From Caldifarciminota bacterium (GTDB taxonomy: Bacteria > Hydrothermota > 32-111 > QNBC01): a DNA stretch of 8,244 bases. A program made the position numbers and the translations under genes. Below, in pieces: positions 1-4,912 of the stretch. Under the pieces are notes generated by a model. It was given only the letters and a program-made list of their open reading frames with translations, was not told where the DNA came from and made no database searches. Each line of letters opens with the position of its first letter. Position 1 is the first letter of the stretch. The stretch is taken from assembly GCA_015486655.1 (NCBI GenBank), contig WFRF01000227.1, positions 1 through 8,244 on the forward strand, given 5' to 3'.

Positions 1-33
1 CCCCCCTATTTCCGAGTAGAATTTATTTCTTAT

Positions 34-84
34 ACCCCTCAGTCCGGTAAAACCGGACAGCTCCCCTAAAAGAGGAGCAGCTAT
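34..84. repeat. 51-bp double-hairpin repeat, copy 1
   Basis: First of two copies of a 51-bp unit; 49 of 51 positions match copy 2 at 186-236. The unit holds two adjacent hairpins. One is GTCCGGT/ACCGGAC (42-48 with 52-58, loop AAA). The second is a GC-rich stem between 60-67 and 71-78, starting GCTCCCC and ending GGAGC. In this copy the second stem has a C-A mismatch (66/73 region), so it is more decayed than copy 2. It looks like a REP/MITE-type intergenic repeat and not a terminator, since no T-run follows. Confidence 0.85.
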
Positions 85-103
85 TCTTAGGGATTATAGA
101 ATC

Positions 104-118
104 AATTACATATTTCAC
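104..118. repeat. 15-bp direct repeat, copy 1
   Basis: The 15-mer AATTACATATTTCAC occurs here and again at 571-585, just upstream of the operon promoter. Copy 1 lies between the two double-hairpin units. An exact 15-mer within 680 bp is more than I would expect even in AT-rich DNA, but its meaning is unknown. Confidence 0.5.
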
Positions 119-181
119 TTCTTAGTTCTTACTTCCCACTTTTATTTCTTAGTTCCCAGTTCTAACTTCTCACTTACTTTA
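116..181. repeat. degenerate TTCTTAGTTC-type tandem tract
   Basis: A pyrimidine-rich tract made of loosely repeated units such as TTCTTAGTTC, TTCTTACTTC, TTCCCAGTTC and AACTTCTCAC. Its 3' part (160-181) is imperfectly complementary to 241-269, so the two flank double-hairpin copy 2 as inverted arms. Low-complexity intergenic repeat; no coding potential seen. Confidence 0.6.
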
Positions 182-185
182 GAAA

Positions 186-236
186 ACCCCTCAGTCCGGT
201 AAAACCGGACAGCTCCCCTTAAAGGGGAGCAGCTAT
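186..236. repeat. 51-bp double-hairpin repeat, copy 2
   Basis: Second copy of the unit at 34-84, differing at two positions. Both stems are perfect here: GTCCGGT/ACCGGAC (194-200 with 204-210) and GCTCCCCT/AGGGGAGC (212-219 with 223-230, loop TAA). It differs from copy 1 at positions 220 and 225, and the G at 225 restores pairing in the second stem. It is flanked by inverted arms (160-181 and 241-269), so the whole 160-269 segment could fold as one nested structure. Confidence 0.85.
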
Positions 237-240
237 GTTT

Positions 241-269
241 TGAAATAAGTAGGAAATAAGAAGTTAAAA
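241..269. repeat. right inverted arm flanking repeat copy 2
   Basis: GAAATAAG/AATAAGAAGTTAA-type sequence. Its reverse complement matches 160-181 imperfectly: 11 of 13 over the segment nearest TAACTTCT, plus a CTTAYTT match next to it. With copy 2 in the middle it resembles a small MITE-like inverted-repeat element of about 110 bp. Confidence 0.5.
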
Positions 270-274
270 ATGAT

Positions 275-303
275 GAGATTCAGGAGTCAAGCCCGGAATG
301 ACA
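275..303. repeat. TCAAGCCCGGAATGAC-type short repeat
   Basis: The segment includes TCAAGCCCGGAATGAC (287-302). Short sequences of this kind recur between genes in many environmental genomes, as far as I recall. There is only one copy in this window, so the call rests on recognition and not on an internal match. Confidence 0.35.
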
Positions 304-322
304 AATCGGGAAAATAAGAAGC

Positions 323-346
323 AGAGACACAAAATTTTACGCCTCT
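323..346. repeat. decayed 24-bp palindrome (AGAGACAC..CTCT)
   Basis: Positions 323-346 form a 12+12 palindrome centred on AAAATTTT. The outer AGAG/CTCT pairs and the AAAA/TTTT core are intact, and three inner pairs have decayed. It resembles a widespread family with the ideal form AGAGACGC-AAAATTTT-GCGTCTCT. A single copy here; family membership is recalled, not computed. Confidence 0.4.
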
Positions 347-570
347 ACGGGGAGAATAAGTAAATAATAAAATTCCGAAATAAGTTAGTGGTGTACTTAA
401 TACAGATATCAGTAGATTCTCAGTAAAACTCTTTCCATATCATTATTCATTTAGGCTTGCTAATGCAAGTATACATTATATTATTTTGACATACACTTAA
501 ACAAAACGATGAGTGCTTGAACATTTGATTTGTTGCAAAATTGCGAAAAAAAGGAGAAGAATGGTGTAAA
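347..570. other. intergenic stretch without recognisable gene
   Basis: AT-rich sequence with no convincing ORF on either strand. It contains a short hairpin CTTGC-TAAT-GCAAG (456-469) and a TTGACA (486-491) with no -10 partner. Nothing here explains its length; it may simply separate the repeat mosaic from the operon promoter or include upstream control sites. Confidence 0.5.
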
Positions 571-622
571 AATTACATATTTCACAAATCATATATAAAT
601 AATTTGTAAAATAATATTGTAA
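571..622. promoter_or_regulatory. nested inverted repeat upstream of the operon promoter
   Basis: The outer arms TTACA (573-577) and TGTAA (618-622) enclose the inner arms ACAAAT (584-589) and ATTTGT (602-607). The segment begins with the second copy of AATTACATATTTCAC (571-585) and ends 7 bp before the -35 box at 629. The position would suit an activator or repressor site. The DNA is very AT-rich, so chance dyads are common. Confidence 0.3.
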
Positions 623-628
623 TTGGTA

Positions 629-657
629 TTGACATAAGTTAAAGATAGTATTATATT
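629..657 (+). promoter_or_regulatory. sigma-70-type promoter of the fibre operon
   Basis: Consensus -35 TTGACA at 629-634, a 17-bp spacer, and -10 TATATT at 652-657 (5 of 6 to TATAAT). The predicted start is near 664, giving a leader of about 18 nt before the ATG at 682, which has a GAGG ribosome site at 673-676. This is one of the best promoter matches in the window. Confidence 0.75.
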
Positions 658-681
658 TATAATAAGATTATAGAGGCGAAT

Positions 682-1158
682 ATGAAAAATATTGCATTGT
701 TTTTAATATTGTTTTTTTTAACTGTATATTCTTATCCAAAAGATATAAAAAGTATACCTGTTACATTTCATGAGCCTGAAATCATGGGTATTGAGCTTAT
801 AACAGATAAGCTTGATATGGGAATGGTTGACCCTTTTAAGGGAATGAAAGAAATCCCCAGTGCAATTAAGTTGAGAGTAAAAAGCAATGTGGATTGGGTG
901 CTTTATGTTATGGTAATGAATGATTTTACGGATGAGAAAGGCGATAGAATTCCCTGTAACAGATTCGAAATCAGAACGGGTGGGGGAAAGTACCATCCTC
1001 TCAAGAACGGGGAGATGTACAGGGTTGCTTCAAGAGGAGATAATTTTATATCGAAGGATGGTACGATAAGTATCGATGTAATGTTTAAATTGAAAATGGA
1101 TGATTCCCCCGGTAATTACTTCGGGAATCTTAATTTTATCCTGGAAAGAAACTTTTAA
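682..1158 (+). CDS. small secreted beta-rich protein, possible minor fibre subunit
   Basis: 158 residues. An N-terminal export signal (about residues 1-18: MKN, a hydrophobic run, then YSYP) precedes a roughly 140-residue mature part with alternating polar and hydrophobic strands. It ends in a PGNYFGNLNFILE-like strand, the kind of closing strand seen in immunoglobulin-fold fimbrial subunits. It contains a single cysteine (in RIPCNRF), so there is no intramolecular disulphide. It is first in the operon, 11 bp before the major subunit gene, with a GAGG ribosome site (673-676) 5 nt from the ATG. From its context ahead of a subunit, a PapD-like chaperone and a barrel protein I infer a minor or tip subunit or adaptor exported to the periplasm. 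I do not recognise a named family, and a periplasmic accessory protein is equally possible. Confidence 0.6.
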   Translation: MKNIALFLILFFLTVYSYPKDIKSIPVTFHEPEIMGIELITDKLDMGMVDPFKGMKEIPSAIKLRVKSNVDWVLYVMVMNDFTDEKGDRIPCNRFEIRTGGGKYHPLKNGEMYRVASRGDNFISKDGTISIDVMFKLKMDDSPGNYFGNLNFILERNF

Positions 1159-1165
1159 AGGAGGT
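1157..1165 (+). promoter_or_regulatory. near-perfect ribosome binding site
   Basis: AAAGGAGGT, an almost full complement of the 16S rRNA tail, ends 4 nt before the ATG at 1170. It is the strongest ribosome site in the operon and overlaps the stop codon of the preceding gene, which suits a highly made structural protein. Confidence 0.85.
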
Positions 1166-1169
1166 ACTT

Positions 1170-1751
1170 ATGAAAAAGTTTCTATTATTTGCATTTGTTG
1201 TGCTCATGGTTACAGGAACGGCTTTTGGAACCGGAAATGCCATAGCATTCGGCACTGATCCGGCTTCCCAAACTATGCCCGTTAAAGTGTTGTTACCTAA
1301 AATCGTATTTATACACGTGGATAACGCGAGTCATCAAGTAACTTTTGATTTTAGCACAATGGCAAATTATCCCGATACTACCAATGCATATCCCTGGTGG
1401 TATTTGCCAACGGATCCCGCTTCACCGAATGTTGATGTAAGAGTCTGGACAAACGATAATTCCGGTTATACATTGACAACAAGCGGTGATCAGGATTTTG
1501 CTCCGGAATTGCCATTAACGGACCTATACTATGCACCGGCAGGGGAGGCAAAAACGGCAAACGGAACAGCTGCAGCGGGTGGTAATTGGACTGCATTTTC
1601 AACAACTGCACAGACGATTGCCGATGTAAGTGCAAAAACAAGCGGTTTTGTAAGTTACAATCAGGATTATGAATTGAAGATTGACGGCGATGAAAATGCG
1701 GGAACGGCTTTCAACACCGTAACAATAACATATACTATTACAGGCAAATAA
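1170..1751 (+). CDS. secreted structural subunit, probable major pilin-like protein
   Basis: 193 residues. A clear signal peptide (MKKFLLFAFVVL..., likely cleaved after AFG near residue 20) is followed by a mature protein of about 173 residues, rich in Thr, Ala, Asn and Gly and with no cysteine. Strand-like segments include VKVLLPKIVFI and VTFDFS near the start and NTVTITYTITG at the very end. A hydrophobic-alternating C-terminal strand is typical of spore-coat-U/CsuA-B-like and other chaperone-assembled subunits. The ribosome site is near-perfect, and a strong hairpin terminator follows directly, so this product is probably made in excess over the chaperone and barrel protein downstream. I infer the main fibre or coat subunit. 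The exact family is not recognisable by eye, and an S-layer-like secreted protein is an alternative. The gene looks somewhat less AT-rich than its neighbours. Confidence 0.65.
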   Translation: MKKFLLFAFVVLMVTGTAFGTGNAIAFGTDPASQTMPVKVLLPKIVFIHVDNASHQVTFDFSTMANYPDTTNAYPWWYLPTDPASPNVDVRVWTNDNSGYTLTTSGDQDFAPELPLTDLYYAPAGEAKTANGTAAAGGNWTAFSTTAQTIADVSAKTSGFVSYNQDYELKIDGDENAGTAFNTVTITYTITGK

Positions 1752-1757
1752 GGAATT

Positions 1758-1788
1758 AAGGAGGGGTGTTTTACATCCCTCCTTTTTT
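1758..1788 (+). terminator. intrinsic terminator or attenuator inside the operon
   Basis: The arms AAGGAGGGGTG (1758-1768) and CATCCCTCCTT (1774-1784) pair over 11 bp with one G-T wobble and a TTTTA loop, followed by six Ts (1783-1788). It sits 7 nt after the subunit stop codon and 3 nt before the chaperone ATG. No second promoter is visible before the chaperone, so partial read-through must supply the downstream genes. The left arm holds the only ribosome-site-like GGAGG near that ATG, and it is locked in the stem. Confidence 0.85.
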
Positions 1789-1791
1789 ATT

Positions 1792-2547
1792 ATGAAAAAG
1801 TATATAATTTTTGTTTTTTGTGTATTGTTACCTGTTTTGATATATCCTGTACAGTTTTTGGTCTCTCCGCCTAAGATTGAGGTTGATATGTCTCATAGCG
1901 GCATTGTTAATGATACTGTTGTTATAATGAACAGAGATACCACAAACATTACAATTAAGTGCTATTTGCGGGATTGGGGATATAAAGAGGGGAAAAAGTA
2001 TTTTACAATCCCGGGTTCTTTAAAGTGGTCCGCTTCCAATTGGATAACGGTTAATCCCCTTCAATTTAAACTTTTACCCTATGAGAAGAAAACGGTGAGA
2101 ATAACTATTCAAAAGCCAAAGAATGCCGAAAAATTTGAGTACAGAAGTATGTTGTTCTTCGAATCCATAGCAAAACCGACAAAATATAGCAGGAGTTTTT
2201 TATTTAGTGCACGCATTGGAGTCCCTATTTATGTTGAAACTTCCACGAAATCATACAATGGCTTTATTAAGGGAATAGATATTAAGGGGGATGAGATTAA
2301 ATTAACTTATGTGAATGATTCGAATAACAGATTATATCTTAAAGGCAAATATAGTATTGTAGATAATATCAATAAGGACACCGTTAAAACCGACTCAATT
2401 GGGAATGAACTTGTTCTGCCCATGGATACACAACGGATTTATGTTAATATAAAAGATTTGAAAAAAGGGGATTATTATGTTTATTTTTATATTGATAATG
2501 GTGGAGAAAATGTTTACGGAGGTAAAAAGAGATTCAAAAGAGAATAA
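1792..2547 (+). CDS. periplasmic PapD-like fimbrial assembly chaperone
   Basis: 251 residues. The signal peptide (MKKYIIFVFCVLLPVLIYP) leads into two beta-sandwich domains in the PapD pattern. Domain 1 (about 22-135) begins FLVSPPKIEVD and contains NRDTTNITIKCYLRDW (47-62), W84-I85, the loop LLPYEKKTVRI (94-104) and EYRSMLFFES (116-125). Domain 2 starts at RIGVPIYVE (141-149) and includes the VNDSNNRLYLKG strand, LVLPMDTQRIYV and LKKGDYYVYFYIDNGG. The order and spacing match the chaperones of Csu-like and related alternate pathways, which cap subunits by donating a strand until the usher takes over. Lys28 may fill the basic anchoring role of PapD Arg8 (inference). The ATG is chosen because the signal peptide begins there, although it has no free ribosome site. 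The gene overlaps the start of the next gene. Confidence 0.75.
   Translation: MKKYIIFVFCVLLPVLIYPVQFLVSPPKIEVDMSHSGIVNDTVVIMNRDTTNITIKCYLRDWGYKEGKKYFTIPGSLKWSASNWITVNPLQFKLLPYEKKTVRITIQKPKNAEKFEYRSMLFFESIAKPTKYSRSFLFSARIGVPIYVETSTKSYNGFIKGIDIKGDEIKLTYVNDSNNRLYLKGKYSIVDNINKDTVKTDSIGNELVLPMDTQRIYVNIKDLKKGDYYVYFYIDNGGENVYGGKKRFKRE
2518..2534 (+). promoter_or_regulatory. ribosome site and ATT start of the barrel gene
   Basis: GGAGGT at 2518-2523 lies 8 nt before an ATT codon at 2532-2534. The reading frame of the barrel gene is closed by TAA at 2523-2525 and offers no ATG, GTG or TTG before the hydrophobic signal sequence. ATT (2532) is therefore the best-placed start. ATT/AUU starts are known, for example in infC. 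Confidence 0.6.
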
Positions 2548-4421
2548 TTCTTTATATAGGTCTTTTACTATTTAATGTTCCAATATTTGTTTTTGGAACT
2601 TTTTTTAATTTTGAGAGCAGGTATTATAATAGTGAAACACCCATATATTTTGAAAGATTTAGATTAACGGATCCGTATATTTTGGAATTTTCACTTGTAA
2701 ACGCATCTAACGGATGGGATTTATCAAATTTTTATTTCAGAACGGATACATTGTTTATAGATTCAAACAGGTTATTTTTCCATATGGGCAATGTCGGGTT
2801 TACACCAAATGCAAGGTTAATAACAAATATAGACAATGTTGTGGGGTTCAGGTTGTCTAATGTGGATGAAAGTAGAAATATACTCTTTGGAGCATATTAT
2901 AAAAATTCCCTGCTTCATCCGACTTCCCTTTTGATGGGAGGGTGGTATGAAGCTTACAATGCAAAATTTTATTACAAATTATCCACGCAGGATATTTTCT
3001 CCTCGGAAATCGGGATGTACAAGAGATTTGGTAATAAAAATTTTAATTTGGATTACATTGCTTTTTTAAATCCCACTGTAGATACAACAGCTTTTGTATC
3101 ACCCGGAACGGGATTCAGAGTAGGGTATTATAATAATTTTATCACGATAGGTGCCATATCTAAGATTTATGCCTGGAGATACAGATTTTTGTATAACTAT
3201 TATCCGGAGGGGCTTTTCTTTCTTTCCCTGTATTATAACATACGTTCCCGATCAGGTTATTTTCTCGGAGGAGGTATAAATCTGAATAGAGATTTCAGTA
3301 ATTTCATCACTTATTCGACATATGTCAGCCAAAATGTAAAACTGAATAACAGAAGTTACTTAAGTACGTCTCTAATTCACTATGCAAACAGAAGTTCATC
3401 GGAGGGGCACGGATTTGATGAATATGACTGGGCAAACCACATTGTGTACAATTTTAAATATCTGAATTGTTCTTTTGATGCAAGCAGTTCGTTTATAAAT
3501 TCCTATTTTAAAAACATGTTAGGAGTTTCATTTTTTGCCAATTACGAGCGGATTTTTGCTAAGTACTATGCGGGTTATTCGGATGATCATTCTCCTGTTC
3601 TGGGGCAAAGAGGATTCGAAAACAGATTTTACCTCTCGTGGAATTACATGAATTACGGCATTTATGCAGAATTTAATACTATAAACCGTTCCCTTGCAAA
3701 GGTATATGCGGGCGTAAAAATCGGTCATGGTATAACGGATATGGAAGCAGGATACACATGGAATAATGCGTACAGTTCGTTCAATATAAATTTCAGAACA
3801 GGAGGAGAGGTTGAGAAAATAAGTGCAAATACGCTAAAAGGTAAAATATACTTTGATAAAAATGATAATAAAATATTCGACAAGGGGGACACAGGTGTAA
3901 AAGGAGTAAACATATATATTGACGGAATTATGAGGTGTAAAAGCGGTGATAACGGAGATTACAGGATATATTTTATTCCATCCGGGAAACACCGGATTTC
4001 TCTGGGTATGGGGACTATGCCCGCATTCATTGGAGCCGAAAAGAGCTCGACGGAAATTGCAATGCCGAGATTTGGAAAACTGATTTTTAATATCCCGTTC
4101 TATAAATTATCTTCAATAGAAGGGAGAGTATTCTATGATGATAACGGAAACGGTTTTTATGACAAGGGTGAAAAGGGCGTCCCCAATGTTCTCATTGAAG
4201 CGGGGGGCAAATGGACATTGACTGATGATGAGGGATTTTATACTCTGGCAAATCTGTTGCCGGGACAATATATCGTGAAACCGAAATTACTTCCCGAAGG
4301 GTATCACCTCACCATTTACAATCTGAAAATGATTCTATTTTTGAAACAGGGAGATAATGCAAAAAACATTGATTTTGGCATTACAAAGAAGAGCAAGAAT
4401 ATTATAATGAAGGAATTCTGA
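2532..4421 (+). CDS. usher-like outer-membrane beta-barrel with two SdrD-B-like domains
   Basis: About 629 residues from the ATT at 2532. This adds a signal peptide (QKRIILYIGLLLFNVPIFVFG) that a TTG start at 2682 would lose. Residues about 25-430 are dense in Tyr, Phe, Asn and Gly with alternating hydrophobic strands, as in outer-membrane barrels. Two beta-sandwich domains follow (about 434-510 and 527-605). Each opens with a calcium-loop-like motif, DKNDNKIFDKGD and DDNGNGFYDKGE, and the second continues with TLTDDEGFYTLANLLPGQY, as in SdrD-B/Cna-B-like folds. Next to a PapD-like chaperone this order recalls ushers (barrel, then two C-terminal domains). However, it is shorter than classical ushers (about 800 residues) and I see no separate N-terminal domain or plug. 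A non-usher surface barrel is the alternative. It overlaps the chaperone gene by 16 bp and the convergent small gene by 20 bp. Confidence 0.6.
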   Translation: MQKRIILYIGLLLFNVPIFVFGTFFNFESRYYNSETPIYFERFRLTDPYILEFSLVNASNGWDLSNFYFRTDTLFIDSNRLFFHMGNVGFTPNARLITNIDNVVGFRLSNVDESRNILFGAYYKNSLLHPTSLLMGGWYEAYNAKFYYKLSTQDIFSSEIGMYKRFGNKNFNLDYIAFLNPTVDTTAFVSPGTGFRVGYYNNFITIGAISKIYAWRYRFLYNYYPEGLFFLSLYYNIRSRSGYFLGGGINLNRDFSNFITYSTYVSQNVKLNNRSYLSTSLIHYANRSSSEGHGFDEYDWANHIVYNFKYLNCSFDASSSFINSYFKNMLGVSFFANYERIFAKYYAGYSDDHSPVLGQRGFENRFYLSWNYMNYGIYAEFNTINRSLAKVYAGVKIGHGITDMEAGYTWNNAYSSFNINFRTGGEVEKISANTLKGKIYFDKNDNKIFDKGDTGVKGVNIYIDGIMRCKSGDNGDYRIYFIPSGKHRISLGMGTMPAFIGAEKSSTEIAMPRFGKLIFNIPFYKLSSIEGRVFYDDNGNGFYDKGEKGVPNVLIEAGGKWTLTDDEGFYTLANLLPGQYIVKPKLLPEGYHLTIYNLKMILFLKQGDNAKNIDFGITKKSKNIIMKEF

Positions 4422-4776
4422 ATCTGTATGCCACAGGAGAACCGTTTATTTTGCAGATAGCGATATAATCGCCTTTCGGTAATGTTCCTATTATCGAATT
4501 TATCATGCTTTCAAAATCGTCGTAATTGATATTTGCATTGACCTTGTACGTAAACTTTTTGCCCGATTTTGAAATTATATAGATATGTTTTTTACTTATT
4601 TCGGGTGTGTTTTTATAATTGACAGAGCTGTGAGTGATAACGGAGGTTTTTATACGAGTGGCCGGGAATATCACCCTTACCGATATGGATGCCGACTCTT
4701 TGGTTCTTCCCCCGGCAAATAGGTTACCGGCTGTTGTTAGTATCAGTATGGCGATTATTGTTATTATTCTTTTCAT
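4402..4776 (-). CDS. small secreted protein under sigma-54 control
   Basis: 124 residues. The signal peptide (MKRIITIIAILILTTAGNLFA, likely cleaved near residue 21) leaves a mature protein of about 103 residues. It begins with a basic, Ser-rich segment and a strand SISVRVIFPATRI, and ends with GDYIAICKINGSPVAYRFRI. I recognise no family. The strand pattern and the VxVxxP segment loosely recall the subunit encoded at 1170, so an extra subunit or a periplasmic partner of the fibre system is possible (inference only). The start is supported by GGAGGT (4782-4787) 5 nt upstream and by a -24/-12 promoter just before it. It lies downstream of the response-regulator gene on the same strand and overlaps the 3' end of the barrel gene by 20 bp, tail to tail. 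Confidence 0.7.
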   Translation of the reverse strand: MKRIITIIAILILTTAGNLFAGGRTKESASISVRVIFPATRIKTSVITHSSVNYKNTPEISKKHIYIISKSGKKFTYKVNANINYDDFESMINSIIGTLPKGDYIAICKINGSPVAYRFRIPSL

Positions 4777-4798
4777 CCTGCACCTCCGAAAATATTAG

Positions 4799-4814
4799 TG
4801 CAATTTTAATGCCA
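4799..4814 (-). promoter_or_regulatory. sigma-54 (-24/-12) promoter
   Basis: Read on the minus strand the site is TGGCATTAAAATTGCA. GG and GC are separated by exactly 10 bases, and both TGGCA and TTGCA match the sigma-54 consensus. The predicted start is near 4788, giving a leader of about 12 nt that begins at the GGAGGT ribosome site of the small secreted protein gene. A sigma-54-dependent activator gene lies directly upstream, which strengthens the call. Confidence 0.8.
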
Positions 4815-4828
4815 GCGTGCTGGTTTTT
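4812..4828 (+). terminator. short GC hairpin with T-run, plus-strand terminator candidate
   Basis: CCAGC (4812-4816) and GCTGG (4819-4823) form a 5-bp stem followed by TTTTT (4824-4828) on the plus strand. It would stop transcripts running out of the fibre operon, which would first cross the small minus-strand gene as antisense. The stem is short and the loop only two bases (or 4 bp with a CGTG loop). The same palindrome overlaps the -24 box of the sigma-54 promoter, so it might instead be a protein-binding site. Confidence 0.4.
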
Positions 4829-4890
4829 AAATTATTAAATAATGTAACTTATTGTGGGGGTGTGGGATGAAATGTAAAATTAATTATAAT

Positions 4891-4912
4891 ATTGTAAAAA
4901 ATATATTACAAT
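4891..4912. promoter_or_regulatory. candidate enhancer dyad for the sigma-54 promoter
   Basis: ATTGTAA (4891-4897) and TTACAAT (4906-4912) form a perfect 7-bp inverted repeat around an 8-bp spacer. Its centre lies about 114 bp upstream of the predicted sigma-54 start, the usual range for NtrC-type enhancers. It also covers the stop codon of the regulator gene (4906-4908) and could fold as a weak AT-rich hairpin at the end of that transcript. The binding role is inferred. Confidence 0.4.

Noticed and set aside
34..236. CRISPR-like repeat pair
   Set aside because: Only two copies, 51 bp each with two internal hairpins and a 101-bp gap full of low-complexity sequence; no third repeat or cas gene.
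453..467. sigma-54-like AGGCTTGCTAATGCA upstream of the fibre operon
   Set aside because: GG and GC are separated by 9 and not 10 bases, and it lies more than 200 bp from the first gene, which has a good sigma-70 promoter.
486..514. TTGACA as a second promoter of the fibre operon
   Set aside because: No -10-like hexamer at 16-18 bp spacing.
551..569. AGGAG followed by ATG GTG TAA, a two-codon ORF
   Set aside because: Too short to call; it lies upstream of the predicted transcript start at about 664.
611..622. ATAATATTGTAA shared with 4886-4897 as a common operator of both operons
   Set aside because: A 12-mer made almost only of A and T is expected by chance in DNA this AT-rich; the dyads around the two sites also differ in spacing.
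2518..2547. programmed -1 frameshift fusing chaperone and barrel protein
   Set aside because: The T-AAA-AAG stretch after GGAGG could slip, but a fusion would place a signal-peptide-like helix in the middle of the product; a separate start is simpler.
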